In this document: positions 1-8,361 of the stretch, piece by piece | Numbering within the stretch: position 1 is the stretch's first letter | Layout: every line of letters starts with the position of its first letter | Assembly (NCBI RefSeq): GCF_009707515.1 | Contig: NZ_WLYI01000029.1 | Location: 1 to 64,000, forward strand | Direction of reading: 5' to 3' | Length of the DNA: 64,000 bases | From: Pseudomonas karstica | Lineage (GTDB): Bacteria; Pseudomonadota; Gammaproteobacteria; Pseudomonadales; Pseudomonadaceae | The notes under the pieces: generated by a model | Seen by the model: only the letters and a program-made list of their open reading frames with translations | Told to the model about the DNA's origin: nothing | Databases searched by the model: none | Translations under genes and position numbers: made by a program

Positions 1-126
1 ACGGTGCCTATATCATAGGGTCGTCACTCCAAACCACTGCCCCTTCGGCCCCATACCCAGTAGTCACCGGATACGTTGGCGCTTACGAAAGTCCCCTTCG
101 CAGCGATAAAATTGCACTCACACACG
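1..126. other. Left edge, no gene recognised
   Basis: The 126 bases before the LysR gene's stop codon hold no reading frame that I can support on either strand. A short minus-strand frame crosses this stretch but overlaps the LysR gene in another frame and resembles nothing I know. Confidence 0.4.
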
Positions 127-1011
127 TTACCGACCAAACGCCTGGACACAAAAGTCCAGAAAACTGCGCAACTTTGGCGTGATCCGCCGATCAGGGGCAT
201 ACAACATACTGATCGGTGGTGATGGTGTTCGGTAGTCAGTGAGCACACGTACGAGCGTGCCTTGCTTCAACGCCTCCTCGACCAGTTCCGAGGGCTGCAG
301 TATCAACCCCAATCCGGCCAACGCAGCAAGCAGTAATGGTTCACTTTGATTAACCATGAATCGACTGGAAATAGGCACGTCAACACGCCCTTCAGGCCCC
401 TCGAAACTCCATTCGTTGCGACCATCAGAGTATGCAAAACCAAGGCACTCATGTTGCTGCAAATCCCACAGGGAGGAAATGGGGCCACGAGCTGCCAGGT
501 ACTGGGGTGATGCACAAAGTATCAATTCGTAAGGACCCAGGTAGCGCGCCTTGAGCCCGCTGTCACCCAGTTCGCCGATGCGAAACACTACGTCATAGCC
601 TTCCTCAACCAAATCAGCCAGTCGGTTGGAAAGCGTGAGATTTACCGACACGCCAGGGTACTTGGCCATGTACTCCAGTAAGCGTGGCGCCAGCGTTCGT
701 TCTCCAAAAGTAACTGACGCATTTATTCGCAATCGGCCACTTGGGACAGCGCGGGTCTCAGCTGCCAGATTTTCAGCTTCTTCAACTTCGGCCAAGATGA
801 CCTTGGCGCGTTCGTAAAATTGCTGGCCGAAGTCAGTCAGGCTTTGTTTGCGAGTCGTGCGCGTAAGCAGCCGTACGCCCAGGTGCTGCTCAAGAGCCTT
901 GACCTGCTTACCCACTAGCTGAGGGGACATATTTAGATCATCAGCCGCAGCACTAAATGAGCCCAACTCCACAGCCTTGACGAACGTTGCCATCGTAGTG
1001 AAGCGATCCAT
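127..1011 (-). CDS. LysR-family transcriptional regulator
   Basis: 294-aa DNA-binding regulator of the usual LysR length. Residues 1-60 form the winged helix-turn-helix (MDRFTTMATFVKAVELGSFS, then LGVRLLTRTTRKQSLTDFG). The rest, from about residue 90, is the periplasmic-binding-protein-like effector domain. I chose the ATG at 1011 because the family nearly always starts at MDxF; an in-frame extension to 1194 would run into the divergent SnoaL-like gene and adds 61 residues unlike the family. It is divergent from the SnoaL-like gene at 1150 and the oxidoreductase at 1618, so those are its likely targets (inference). The effector is unknown. Confidence 0.88.
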   Translation of the reverse strand: MDRFTTMATFVKAVELGSFSAAADDLNMSPQLVGKQVKALEQHLGVRLLTRTTRKQSLTDFGQQFYERAKVILAEVEEAENLAAETRAVPSGRLRINASVTFGERTLAPRLLEYMAKYPGVSVNLTLSNRLADLVEEGYDVVFRIGELGDSGLKARYLGPYELILCASPQYLAARGPISSLWDLQQHECLGFAYSDGRNEWSFEGPEGRVDVPISSRFMVNQSEPLLLAALAGLGLILQPSELVEEALKQGTLVRVLTDYRTPSPPISMLYAPDRRITPKLRSFLDFCVQAFGR

Positions 1012-1149
1012 TGGAAACTTTCTGTTTGGAGTGTGGAGCCATCCTAACCATTTATCCCAACGCACCCAATCCCTAATTTGGAGCACTTCAATATCCTCGC
1101 ATGTCATCAAGACAAGCTTTCTCAGTTCACCAATATTTAGGACCACATT

Positions 1150-1530
1150 ATGGCCGCGCTTAAACCTGAAGACTGCGATCTGCTCATTTTTCAAGCTATC
1201 AGAGACAAGGATCTCGAAGCCGCTGTCGCTCTATATGAAGACAACGCAACCTTTATCATCGACTCCGGCGAAGCTGTGGTAGGCCAGGCTGCAATTCGTG
1301 AAACCTTGCGAGGTTGGATGGGGCTGGAAGAGCCCACGTTCACCACTGAGCTCACGGCTTTTCTCAATGCTGAACAGGATCTTGCTCTGTTGCGTGGTAG
1401 CTGGTCAGCAATTGCCAGAGATCTCCAAGGCAACCCGCTGAAGCTTGAGGGCAAGAACGTAGAGGTAGTTCGCCGACAGCCAGATGGCACCTGGAAATTC
1501 GTGATTGATCACCCGCACGGCGCTGACTGA
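1150..1530 (+). CDS. SnoaL-like / NTF2-fold protein (DUF4440 type)
   Basis: 126-aa small single-domain protein. The pattern of an N-terminal helical segment (AIRDKDLEAAVALYEDNATF), the GxxxI step (VVGQAAIRETLRGWM), and a final strand pair ending in WKFVIDHPHG is that of the NTF2-like/SnoaL fold. Members often bind small hydrophobic ligands or act as isomerases, and most have no known substrate. An AGGA ribosome site lies 8 bases before the ATG. It is divergent from the LysR gene and 87 bp upstream of the MDR oxidoreductase, so the two may be co-transcribed. No signal peptide; cytoplasmic. Confidence 0.75.
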   Translation: MAALKPEDCDLLIFQAIRDKDLEAAVALYEDNATFIIDSGEAVVGQAAIRETLRGWMGLEEPTFTTELTAFLNAEQDLALLRGSWSAIARDLQGNPLKLEGKNVEVVRRQPDGTWKFVIDHPHGAD

Positions 1531-1617
1531 GTCTAAATTATTGAAGACTTGAACTTATAAAACCGTCAGCCGAATACCGTGGCATTCGGCTTTAAATCTT
1601 TCATGGGGAGAAACTAC

Positions 1618-2607
1618 ATGGCTCGTACTGTCCGTATCCACACTTATGGCGACGCTAGTGTCCTGACGCTTGAGGATGTGCCCGTACCGGCACCTGCAGC
1701 CGATGAGGTTCAGATTGATGTCAAAGCTATTGGCTTAAATCGCGCAGAAGTGATGTTCCGAAATCATGCCTACCTCCAAGAAGCCCATTTTCCAAGTCGC
1801 TTGGGCTACGAAGCAGCTGGCATCGTGCTAGCCGTGGGTAGTGACGTTAAAAACTTCCAACCCGGCGACGTAGTCAGCCTGATCCCCCCGCTCGACATCG
1901 CACGCTGGGGTACCTATGGAGAAGTGGCGAACATACCAGCAAGACTAACCGTCAAGCACCCTGAGTCGCTGTCCTTCGAGCAGGCTGCTGCGGTATGGAT
2001 GCAATACGTAACGGCTTATGGCGCATTGATAGAACAGGCGAAGCTCAGCAAGGGCGATTTCATTATCGTGACTGCCGCTTCGAGTAGCGTCGGCTTGGCA
2101 GCAATCCAACTCGCTCGCAAGGTAGGTGCTACCAGCATTGCCGTTACACGTACCAGCGCTAAGCGACAAGCCTTGATCGAGGCCGGTGCAGATCATGTAA
2201 TTGCCAGCGAGGAACAGGACTTGGCTGCCGAGGTATTGAAAATCAGTGACGGTCTTGGTGCTCGTGTGGTGTTTGATCCGATTGGCGGCCCCTCTTTTGA
2301 AGCGCTAACACAAAGTATGGCTCGCGGCGGCATCTTACTTGAATACGGTGCACTCAGCTCTGAGCCGACACCTTTTCCGCTGTTCACCGTATTGGGCAAA
2401 AGTCTCACCCTCAAGGGTTTTCTCTATACCGAAGTCGTCACTGATGACGCGATATTGGAGCGCGCCAAAACCTTCATTCTTGAAGGTCTGAGTTCCGGGG
2501 AACTGTCGCCGTTGATAGCCAAGACGTTTCCTCTAGATCAAATTCAAGATGCCCATCGTTTTCTGGAGTCGAATGGACATATCGGAAAGGTTGTGGTGAC
2601 GGTCTGA
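1618..2607 (+). CDS. Zinc-independent MDR alcohol dehydrogenase / quinone oxidoreductase
   Basis: 329-aa medium-chain dehydrogenase/reductase. Residues 1-120 are the GroES-like catalytic domain (GYEAAGIVLAVGSDVKNFQPGD). The middle is a Rossmann NADP-binding domain with a serine-rich turn (TAASSSVGLAAIQLARKVGA). The C-terminus ends IGKVVVTV, as in quinone oxidoreductases. The structural-zinc cysteines are absent, so it belongs to the zinc-free branch that reduces quinones or enones with NADPH. The ATG at 1618 is preferred over an in-frame ATG at 1579 because GGGGAG sits 8 bases before it. It probably forms a regulated unit with the SnoaL-like gene and the divergent LysR gene. The substrate cannot be read from the sequence. 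Confidence 0.85.
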   Translation: MARTVRIHTYGDASVLTLEDVPVPAPAADEVQIDVKAIGLNRAEVMFRNHAYLQEAHFPSRLGYEAAGIVLAVGSDVKNFQPGDVVSLIPPLDIARWGTYGEVANIPARLTVKHPESLSFEQAAAVWMQYVTAYGALIEQAKLSKGDFIIVTAASSSVGLAAIQLARKVGATSIAVTRTSAKRQALIEAGADHVIASEEQDLAAEVLKISDGLGARVVFDPIGGPSFEALTQSMARGGILLEYGALSSEPTPFPLFTVLGKSLTLKGFLYTEVVTDDAILERAKTFILEGLSSGELSPLIAKTFPLDQIQDAHRFLESNGHIGKVVVTV

Positions 2608-2730
2608 TGCAGCTTTTTAACTGTCCCGACGAGCTGGTGCTGCACTTCCAATCAATGGCGACGGGCAAGATGAGTTTCGAGCACATTTACCTTGGGGTGT
2701 TCAATCGCTTCAACGCGAACGCGTTTATGA

Positions 2731-3021
2731 GGGGCATTTCTCTTACAAACCATCGCCAAGACAAGTGGCGTTGAGGCGCTTGTGGTATGGGGAAAGGCGG
2801 CGGTACAGTCGATATCGCGAACAATCTGATTTATCTCGGCCACAGGCGAGGCGATCCTCATTATCGAATCACCTGTGATCCCGCGCGGTGTAGTGGCCGT
2901 CCAGGATGTCCGCTCGGCAAACGGTTTCGTCCCCGGGAAGGTAGCGGCGACACTCAAAGAGTTGGGCTTGGGCAACGTTCGTGTGGGTTTGGTTACAGGG
3001 CCATGGCTGGCGCGTCTATAA
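2731..3021 (+). pseudogene. Remnant of M24-type (Xaa-Pro) peptidase N-terminal domain
   Basis: The reading frame shifts twice. Frame 1 reads IAKTSGVEALVVWGK. The +1 frame continues with GGGTVDIANNLIYLGH. Frame 1 resumes after a stop with GEAILIIESPVIPRGVVAVQDVRSANGF and ends GLVTGPWLARL before TAA. Joined, this resembles the creatinase-like N-terminal domain of aminopeptidase P/Xaa-Pro dipeptidase relatives (the VWGRGGGT...LYL pattern). No start codon in frame and no metal-binding C-terminal catalytic domain follow, so it is a decayed fragment. The family call rests on memory of the motif order; the frameshifts are visible directly. Confidence 0.5.
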
Positions 3022-3112
3022 CTAGTCGTCTGCCAGGCCAATCAAGCGCTAGCTTCTGTGTACACAGATCAACAGGCTTCGAAAACTGACTACTTAGCTC
3101 GTGTGAGAGTCA

Positions 3113-3145
3113 GGAAGACGGCGCTGTTAATGCCGCCTTCCTTTC
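3113..3145 (+). terminator. Probable intrinsic terminator
   Basis: A 10-bp stem with one mismatch (GGAAGACGGC at 3113-3122 with GCCGCCTTCC at 3132-3141), a 9-base loop, then TTTC. It lies between the plus-strand peptidase remnant and the convergent minus-strand oxidoreductase remnant. The T tract is short, so termination strength is uncertain. Confidence 0.5.
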
Positions 3146-3159
3146 AATGAGCGCCATTA

Positions 3160-3816
3160 TCAGTCTGTTGGTTGAAACTCCAATTCAGACGCCTTGATAT
3201 CAGCAATGGGTTTCAGAATTGCGTCATCGAATTCTCTGGGCATGCGTTTCGCAGCAAAGATAGCAGGAAGATCGGGGTTACTCAGAGCACCTCGTCCAAG
3301 GAACACAAAATCTGCTCCAGAATCAAGCGCGTCGATGGCTCTTTCCAGCTTATGCAGACTGCCATTCCCGATAATCCTGATGCCAGGGGCGTATTTTCGA
3401 GCCAGGGCAATCAGGTTGTCTTGTCCACCCTCAAAAGCCGGCTGCCATGCCTCGAATTCGGTGACATGGATAAAGTCGACTTCAGCTTTAGCGAGCGCTC
3501 TGAAGATGACTTGAGCGTCTGCCTCCCCACCCGGCCATTTGTTCTTGAAGTCGTTGACCTTACCCTGAGAAATACGGACTCCCACAGGGACCTTGTGGCC
3601 AACTTTCTTTTTGACCACCGTTACGACTTCGATTTCAGCATCGGTGATTTCGACCGGCATGGCGTAAGTACCTTTACCGTACCCGGCTTTATGCACCGAC
3701 ACGGGTAAAGGTATTCCTGGACGCGCCAGAGGAAGAGCTGCTAACCATTTAGCCGAAGCTCCCCGAAGGGAAGTTGCGTGTCTGAAATCAATATGGGGCC
3801 CGCCACTTGCCGGCAT
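3160..3816 (-). pseudogene. Truncated Old Yellow Enzyme-type NADH:flavin oxidoreductase
   Basis: The 218-codon frame carries the C-terminal half of an OYE-family FMN oxidoreductase: VPVGVRISQGKVNDF, HVTEFEAWQPAF, RIIGNGSLHKLERA, ADFVFLGRGALSNPD. Family members are about 350-400 aa. Just before VPVGVR the frame jumps from a segment resembling the mid-protein (GTYAMPVEITDAEIE), so the stretch that normally carries the HGAxGYL active-site and FMN-contact region is missing. The N-terminal barrel strands are missing too. The 5' end abuts the palindromic repeat at 3826. I infer an inactive remnant with 5' loss plus an internal deletion, although the remaining frame is open. Confidence 0.7.
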
Positions 3817-3825
3817 GCCCGAACG

Positions 3826-4167
3826 CAGACATTACTCCGTTCAGCCATCGTGGTTTAACGAAGCGCCTAAGATCAAGGCCATAGTCAAAAGCCAGAGCAG
3901 AGCTGTTTTCTGTAGGAGCGAGCTTGCTCGCGAAGGTCGTTAACGATGACGCGGGAAATCGGGTACCCCGAGGCGTCCTCAGGTTTTTCGCGAGCAAGCT
4001 CGCTCCTACAGGGGGAATGCATTCACAAAATCAGGTCGTCTGTCAGACCGCCGTGCTTTTGATTTTGATCTGAGGCGCCCGTTAAATCACGATAGCCGGA
4101 GTCCGGCATTGATTCGGGGGGGTAAACCATCAGTGGCCGTTACCGCAGCAACGGATATACCCCCAAC
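3826..4167. repeat. Palindromic intergenic repeat interrupted by a REPIN (short variant)
   Basis: The left piece (3826-3880, GCCATCGTGGTTTAACG...GCGCCTAAGATCAA) is the inverse of the right piece (GATCTGAGGCGCCCGTTAAATCACGATAGCC around 4068-4100). The right outer end (ACCGCAGCAACGGATATAC, CCCCAAC to 4167) is nearly the same as the right end of the larger repeat at 16826-17507. The central loop holds a complete REPIN at 3911-4010. It fills the 357-bp gap between the oxidoreductase remnant and dsbG; no gene is visible in it. Confidence 0.7.
3911..4010. repeat. REPIN (pair of inverted REP sequences)
   Basis: Outer arms TGTAGGAGCGAGCTTGCTCG and its inverse CGAGCAAGCTCGCTCCTACA bracket about 60 bases, giving a ~100-bp imperfect hairpin of the type abundant in P. 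fluorescens. Such elements are non-autonomous and are thought to be moved by RAYT transposases; no RAYT gene is in this window. Confidence 0.9.
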
Positions 4168-4173
4168 AACAAC

Positions 4174-4935
4174 CTATTTCGGCCCAAGAATCTGCACCAA
4201 CTTATCCGGCGACGGCGCACCTTGCTGTTGCTGCAATTGCCCCTTGTCGTCCAGATAGAAAATCGCCGGAGTCGCCGACAACTCCAACTCTTCCATCAAC
4301 TTCATATTGGCATCGAGCTTGGCCTGGATATCCGCAGGGATCTTGTCCAATGCCTTGAGCTTGCTGCCTTTGCCGGCGGCTTCGTGGGCTTCCAGGGCTT
4401 TCGGTGCGTCTTTACTGGCCAGCAGCGCGGCAGATTTGCCTGGGCTGTCCTCACGAATAATCCCCACCATGATGTGCCGCAACTGCACCTTGCCAGCTTT
4501 TACCCAGGGCCGGGCCTGTTCCCAGAACATGTTGCAGTACGGGCAGTTGGGGTCGCTGAACAGGTAGACGGTGCGTGGTGCGTCCTTGTTGCCATCCTGG
4601 ATCCAGTTGCTCTGGTCCATCTTGGCCCAGACCTCCTTGGCCATCGGCGCGTACACCAGTTTTTCCAGGGGCGCGGTGCTCAGGTCATTGCCATCAGCGT
4701 CGTACAGGTTGCCGGCGATGACGCTTTTGCCGTCGGCGGTCAAGTACAGTGCCATGCCACGGTTCTGGTACTTTGCGGCGTAGCCCTTGAGGCCGCTGGG
4801 GGCGTCGAAGCTGCCGATGATCTTGGCGCCCTTGGCCTCGATCTGTTTGATCGGCGCCGGCCAGTCTTCGGCCAAGGCTTGTGTGGCGACGAGGGTCAGG
4901 GGCAGCAGGGTCAGCAGGTGGCGGAGGCGGGGCAT
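4174..4935 (-). CDS. dsbG: Thiol:disulfide interchange protein DsbG
   Basis: 253-aa periplasmic disulfide isomerase/sulfenic-acid reductase. A signal peptide ends near ALA-ED (residue 22), an N-terminal dimerisation domain follows, then a thioredoxin fold with the CPYC active site at residues 131-134 (DPNCPYCNMFW) and the cis-Pro loop SATPAIFY. DsbG protects single cysteines of periplasmic proteins from over-oxidation and is kept reduced by DsbD. It is the last gene of dsbD-dsbE-like-dsbG; its ATG at 4935 lies 25 bp inside the end of the preceding gene, so translation is probably coupled. Gene order matches PA2476-PA2478 as I recall it. Confidence 0.9.
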   Translation of the reverse strand: MPRLRHLLTLLPLTLVATQALAEDWPAPIKQIEAKGAKIIGSFDAPSGLKGYAAKYQNRGMALYLTADGKSVIAGNLYDADGNDLSTAPLEKLVYAPMAKEVWAKMDQSNWIQDGNKDAPRTVYLFSDPNCPYCNMFWEQARPWVKAGKVQLRHIMVGIIREDSPGKSAALLASKDAPKALEAHEAAGKGSKLKALDKIPADIQAKLDANMKLMEELELSATPAIFYLDDKGQLQQQQGAPSPDKLVQILGPK

Positions 4936-5777
4936 AAGGGTTTCCTTGTTGGCGTCGGCTTGGCGGAGGTGGAGTCGGTCTCGAAGTACTCCATGGCGCG
5001 GGCCAGGCTGGCCTGGGAGAGTTCGCCCAGGTGACTGTTGATCAGACGTCCATCGGGTTGATAAAACAGAGTGGTGGGCAAGGCCATGGAGCCCACGGCC
5101 TGGCCCAGGCGGCCGCTGGCGTCGAACAGTACGTTGTCCAGGTTCAGGCCCTGGGTCGCCAGGTAAGTGCTGACGCTTTGCATGCTTTCGGCCTGGTTGA
5201 CGAACAGGAAGGTCACGTCGGGCCGTTGCATTTGGGCATTTTCCAGTACCGGCATTTCCCGGCGGCACGGTGGGCACCAGGTGGCCCAGAGGTTGATCAC
5301 CAAGGGGCCGCCCTGGTAGTCGGTCAGTTGCACGGTTTCGCCATTGGCGTTGCGCAAGGTGATTTCAGGCAGGCGGGTGCCTTTTTCATAAATATTCAGT
5401 GAGAAGCTGGTCAGGGCCCAGAAGACCAGGCCGGTGATCACGCCCGCACTCAAGGGTTTGCGCAGCAGCGGGCGGCGCCAGCCATACAGCACGGTACCGA
5501 GGCTCAGGGCGATGACGCCGGGCCAGGCGAGAAAGCCGCCGTCCCGCAGGTCGATCATTTGCAGTGGGTCGTTACGGTAGTAGGCCCAGTACATCACCAC
5601 AAAACTGATCCGGGCGCTGAGCATGCCCAGCAGGAACAGCGTGAACAGCACCGACTCCGGGTTCTCGCCGCCGCGCTTGGCCACGCGCCAACCCACCAGG
5701 GTGGCGAGGATCAGCGCGCTGATCAGTAGCAGGTGGTTCAAGGCGATGGCGAAGGTGCCGATGGTGAAGGTCAGCAT
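4911..5777 (-). CDS. Membrane-anchored TlpA/DsbE-like thioredoxin
   Basis: 288 aa. Three to four N-terminal hydrophobic segments (about residues 8-30, 43-65, 84-100, 112-128) are followed by a periplasmic thioredoxin domain with WCPPC at residues 167-171 and the cis-Pro segment ALPTTLFYQPDGR. The multi-span N-terminus differs from classical CcmG/DsbE, which has one anchor, so this is the TlpA-like member of the dsbDEG operon (called dsbE in P. aeruginosa, PA2477) and not the cytochrome c maturation gene. The start overlaps the dsbD stop by one base (TGATG) and the 3' end overlaps dsbG by 25 bp. It probably receives electrons from DsbD; its own client is not evident. Confidence 0.82.
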   Translation of the reverse strand: MLTFTIGTFAIALNHLLLISALILATLVGWRVAKRGGENPESVLFTLFLLGMLSARISFVVMYWAYYRNDPLQMIDLRDGGFLAWPGVIALSLGTVLYGWRRPLLRKPLSAGVITGLVFWALTSFSLNIYEKGTRLPEITLRNANGETVQLTDYQGGPLVINLWATWCPPCRREMPVLENAQMQRPDVTFLFVNQAESMQSVSTYLATQGLNLDNVLFDASGRLGQAVGSMALPTTLFYQPDGRLINSHLGELSQASLARAMEYFETDSTSAKPTPTRKPLCPASATC

Positions 5778-7507
5778 CAGAGGGCGTCCCGGGTCTGGGC
5801 CCAGCGTTGCAGGAACGCCTGGGCGTTGACTTCACCGGTGATGCGCTGGGCGCGGCGTTCTTCACCGTTGGGGCCGATCCAGACGAAGCTGGGAGGGCCG
5901 GGTACTTTATAGCGGCCCAGCAATTCGCGGCTGGCGGCGTTGTCGGCGGTGACGTCAAGGCGCAGCAGGCGCACGTCCTTGAGGGCGTCCATCACTTCAG
6001 GTTTGCCGAACACTTGTTTTTCCATGATCTTGCACGACACGCACCAGTCGGCGTAGTAGTCCAGCAATACCCACTGGCCCTGGGCCTTGGCGCTGTCGAG
6101 CTGGCTTTGTAGTACCGCCGGGTCGCTGATCGTGGTGAACGAGTCGTGGGCGCTCGGTGCGCTGGCGATCTGCGAGCCACTGTAGACCTTGAGCGGCTGC
6201 CACAGGTCATCGCTGCCACCTGCCGCACCGACAATTAACACGGTGCCCCATATGCCGAGTACCAGGGCTCCGGCGCCCGACAACATGGCGGTGCGTCCAA
6301 AGTCCTGGGCCAGGCGCCAGCCACAATAGGCCATGGCGAGAGCCAGCACGCCCCACAAACCGAGCCACAGGCTTTCACCCACCACGGGGCGAATCATCAG
6401 CACGGCGGTAGCGAGGAACAGGAAGCCGAAGATGCCCTTGAGCACGTTCATCCAGGTGCCCGGCTTGGGCAGGAAACGATTGCCCACGGTCACCAGCAGC
6501 AACAGCGGCACACCGATGCCGATACCCATGGCAAACAGAATCAAGCCGCCGTGCAGCGCGTTGCCGCTCTGGGCGATATACAGCAGGGCGCCGGCCAGGG
6601 GGGCGGTCATGCACGGGCCGACCAGCAGGCCGGACAAGGCCCCGAGAATACCGGCACCAATCAGGCTGCCGCCGTTTTGCTGGCGGCTGACGTTGTCCAG
6701 GCGATCGCGCAGGAATGTCGGCAATTGCAATTCAAAGAAGCCGAACATTGGCAGGGCGAGAATCACAAACAGCGCGGCAAAGCTGCCGAGAATCCATGGG
6801 GTTTGCAACAGGGCGGCGAGGTTGCCCCCCAGCAACGCAGCCAGAACCCCCAGTGCGGCATAGACCAGCGCCATGCACACCACATAGCTGGCGGCCAGGG
6901 CAAAGCCGCGCCGAGGGCTGGCGCCACTGCCTACCACCAGGCCGGCAAGGATTGGCAGCATTGGCAAGGAACACGGCGCAAAGGCCAGCAACAGGCCCAA
7001 GCCGAAGAACACCAGCAGGCTCCAGCCCAGGCTGCGTTGTTGCAGGCCGCTGGCCAGGCTCTGGTCCTGGGCCTGGGCTGTGGCCGCGACGACCGGATTG
7101 CCGCCCAGGTCCACGGTGATCGATTGCGGTGGGTAACACAGGCCTGCATCGGCGCAGCCCTGCCAGCCCAGCTTGACCTGGCCGGTGGCACCTGCGGGAA
7201 TCTTCACTTCCAGACCCTGGCGGTAGACTTGCTGTTCGCCAAAGAACTCGTCGCTGTGGGCTTCACCTTCCGGCAGCACTGGCTTTTCGGCCAGGCCCTC
7301 GAACTTCATGCGCTGCTGGTACAGGTAATAACCATCGGCAATCTGCCAATACAGTTGGGTTTCCCCAGAAGCCAGGCGCTCGGAAGTAAAGGTGAAGGCT
7401 TTGCCCACCGGGAGGAAATCGGGTTTGGTTTCAAAGGGATTATTGCCAGGTGCGGCCTGGGCGAATCCAGTGAACAATACCAGCAGGAAGAGAAACAGAT
7501 GCCGCAT
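5777..7507 (-). CDS. dsbD: Thiol:disulfide interchange protein DsbD
   Basis: 576-aa inner-membrane electron conduit from cytoplasmic thioredoxin to periplasmic isomerases. All three modules are present. After a signal peptide (ends AQA) comes the periplasmic alpha domain with paired cysteines (GCADAGLCYPP). The transmembrane beta domain has APCSLPMLP and GPCMTAPLAG. The C-terminal gamma thioredoxin has DWCVSCK. The ATG at 7507 is preferred over the in-frame TTG two codons upstream because AAGG lies 7 bases before the ATG. It is first in the dsb operon and divergent from dsbR. It is a second-type DsbD (PA2478-like); no other dsbD gene is in the window. Confidence 0.92.
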   Translation of the reverse strand: MRHLFLFLLVLFTGFAQAAPGNNPFETKPDFLPVGKAFTFTSERLASGETQLYWQIADGYYLYQQRMKFEGLAEKPVLPEGEAHSDEFFGEQQVYRQGLEVKIPAGATGQVKLGWQGCADAGLCYPPQSITVDLGGNPVVAATAQAQDQSLASGLQQRSLGWSLLVFFGLGLLLAFAPCSLPMLPILAGLVVGSGASPRRGFALAASYVVCMALVYAALGVLAALLGGNLAALLQTPWILGSFAALFVILALPMFGFFELQLPTFLRDRLDNVSRQQNGGSLIGAGILGALSGLLVGPCMTAPLAGALLYIAQSGNALHGGLILFAMGIGIGVPLLLLVTVGNRFLPKPGTWMNVLKGIFGFLFLATAVLMIRPVVGESLWLGLWGVLALAMAYCGWRLAQDFGRTAMLSGAGALVLGIWGTVLIVGAAGGSDDLWQPLKVYSGSQIASAPSAHDSFTTISDPAVLQSQLDSAKAQGQWVLLDYYADWCVSCKIMEKQVFGKPEVMDALKDVRLLRLDVTADNAASRELLGRYKVPGPPSFVWIGPNGEERRAQRITGEVNAQAFLQRWAQTRDAL

Positions 7508-7552
7508 GGTCAAGCCTTAGTTCGATGCAAGTGGGCGCACAATGCGTGGCGT

Positions 7553-7572
7553 TGATTAACCGATGATTAACC
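7553..7572. promoter_or_regulatory. Candidate DsbR operator: tandem direct repeat
   Basis: TGATTAACC occurs at 7553-7561 and again at 7564-7572, a period of exactly 11 bp, in the gap between divergent dsbD and dsbR. OmpR/PhoB-type regulators commonly bind such tandem sites on one DNA face. That DsbR binds here is inference from position and spacing. Confidence 0.5.
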
Positions 7573-7680
7573 GGGCTATTCTAGTACGTAAGGATTGTCC
7601 GAGTTTGCACCTTTTGGCGGCATAATCCGCGCTTAATCTGGAGACCTTTTAATCAGCTTCATTTTTGCGAAGGGCAAACC

Positions 7681-8361
7681 ATGCATGTACTGGTCTGTGA
7701 AGACGATGAGCTGATCGCCAGCGGCATTGTTGCCGGTCTTGGCGCTCAAGGCTTTACGGTCGAACGCGTCGCGACGGCCGCTGCGGCGCGGGCAATGCTC
7801 AAGGTGGCGGAGTTCGACATCATGGTGCTTGACCTCGGCTTGCCGGATGAGGACGGCCTGAAGTTGCTGCAGCAACAGCGCAGCCTGGGCCTGGAAATCC
7901 CGGTGCTGATCCTCACGGCACGGGACTCGGTGACCAACCGGGTCGATGGCCTGCAAGCCGGCGCTGACGATTACCTGCTCAAACCTTTCGACTTGCGGGA
8001 GTTGGCCGCGCGTTTGCAGACGTTGCTCCGTCGTATGGCTGGGCGCAGTGTCAACCTGATTGAACATGGCCGGCTGACCTATAACCCCAGCAGCCGGGAA
8101 ACCCTGCTGGGCGGCCAGCCGGTGGACCTGTCCCGCCGCGAACAGGCACTGTTGCAGGCCTTGCTGCATAACCCTGGCCGGGTGCTTTCCAGCGAACAAT
8201 TGAAAGACAGCGTCTACGGCTTGAGCGACGAGTTGGAAAGCAACGCCCTGAACGTCCATATCCACCACCTGCGCCGCAAGTTGGGGAATGGCATCGTCGA
8301 AACCGTGCGCGGCCTGGGCTATCGCCTGGGGCCGGCTGATGGTGGAGAGGACGTTTCGTGA
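7681..8361 (+). CDS. dsbR: OmpR-family response regulator (DsbR type)
   Basis: 226 aa. The receiver domain at residues 1-115 has acidic D8/D9, phospho-acceptor D51 (MVLDLGLPDEDG), the T of LTARD and the K of LLKPFD. The C-terminal winged helix (residues ~130-220) ends HLRRKLGNGIVETVRGLGYRL. It is transcribed divergently from dsbD-dsbE-like-dsbG and overlaps its sensor gene by 4 bases (GTGA). The layout equals PA2479-PA2480, described in P. aeruginosa as DsbRS, which activates dsbDEG and copper-tolerance genes in response to copper. The assignment follows family plus synteny; generic QseB-like naming would also fit by sequence. Confidence 0.82.
   Translation: MHVLVCEDDELIASGIVAGLGAQGFTVERVATAAAARAMLKVAEFDIMVLDLGLPDEDGLKLLQQQRSLGLEIPVLILTARDSVTNRVDGLQAGADDYLLKPFDLRELAARLQTLLRRMAGRSVNLIEHGRLTYNPSSRETLLGGQPVDLSRREQALLQALLHNPGRVLSSEQLKDSVYGLSDELESNALNVHIHHLRRKLGNGIVETVRGLGYRLGPADGGEDVS

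Noticed and set aside
1012..1194. N-terminal extension of the LysR gene by 61 codons
   Set aside because: It would overlap the divergent SnoaL-like gene, and LysR proteins start at the MDxF helix.
2607..2774. 55-codon frame overlapping the oxidoreductase stop (TGATG) and running into the peptidase remnant
   Set aside because: No family resemblance, and its 3' end overlaps the recognisable peptidase fragment in another frame; probably chance.
4911..5777. Cytochrome c maturation ccmG/dsbE
   Set aside because: Several N-terminal membrane spans and no ccm neighbours; it belongs to the dsbDEG module.
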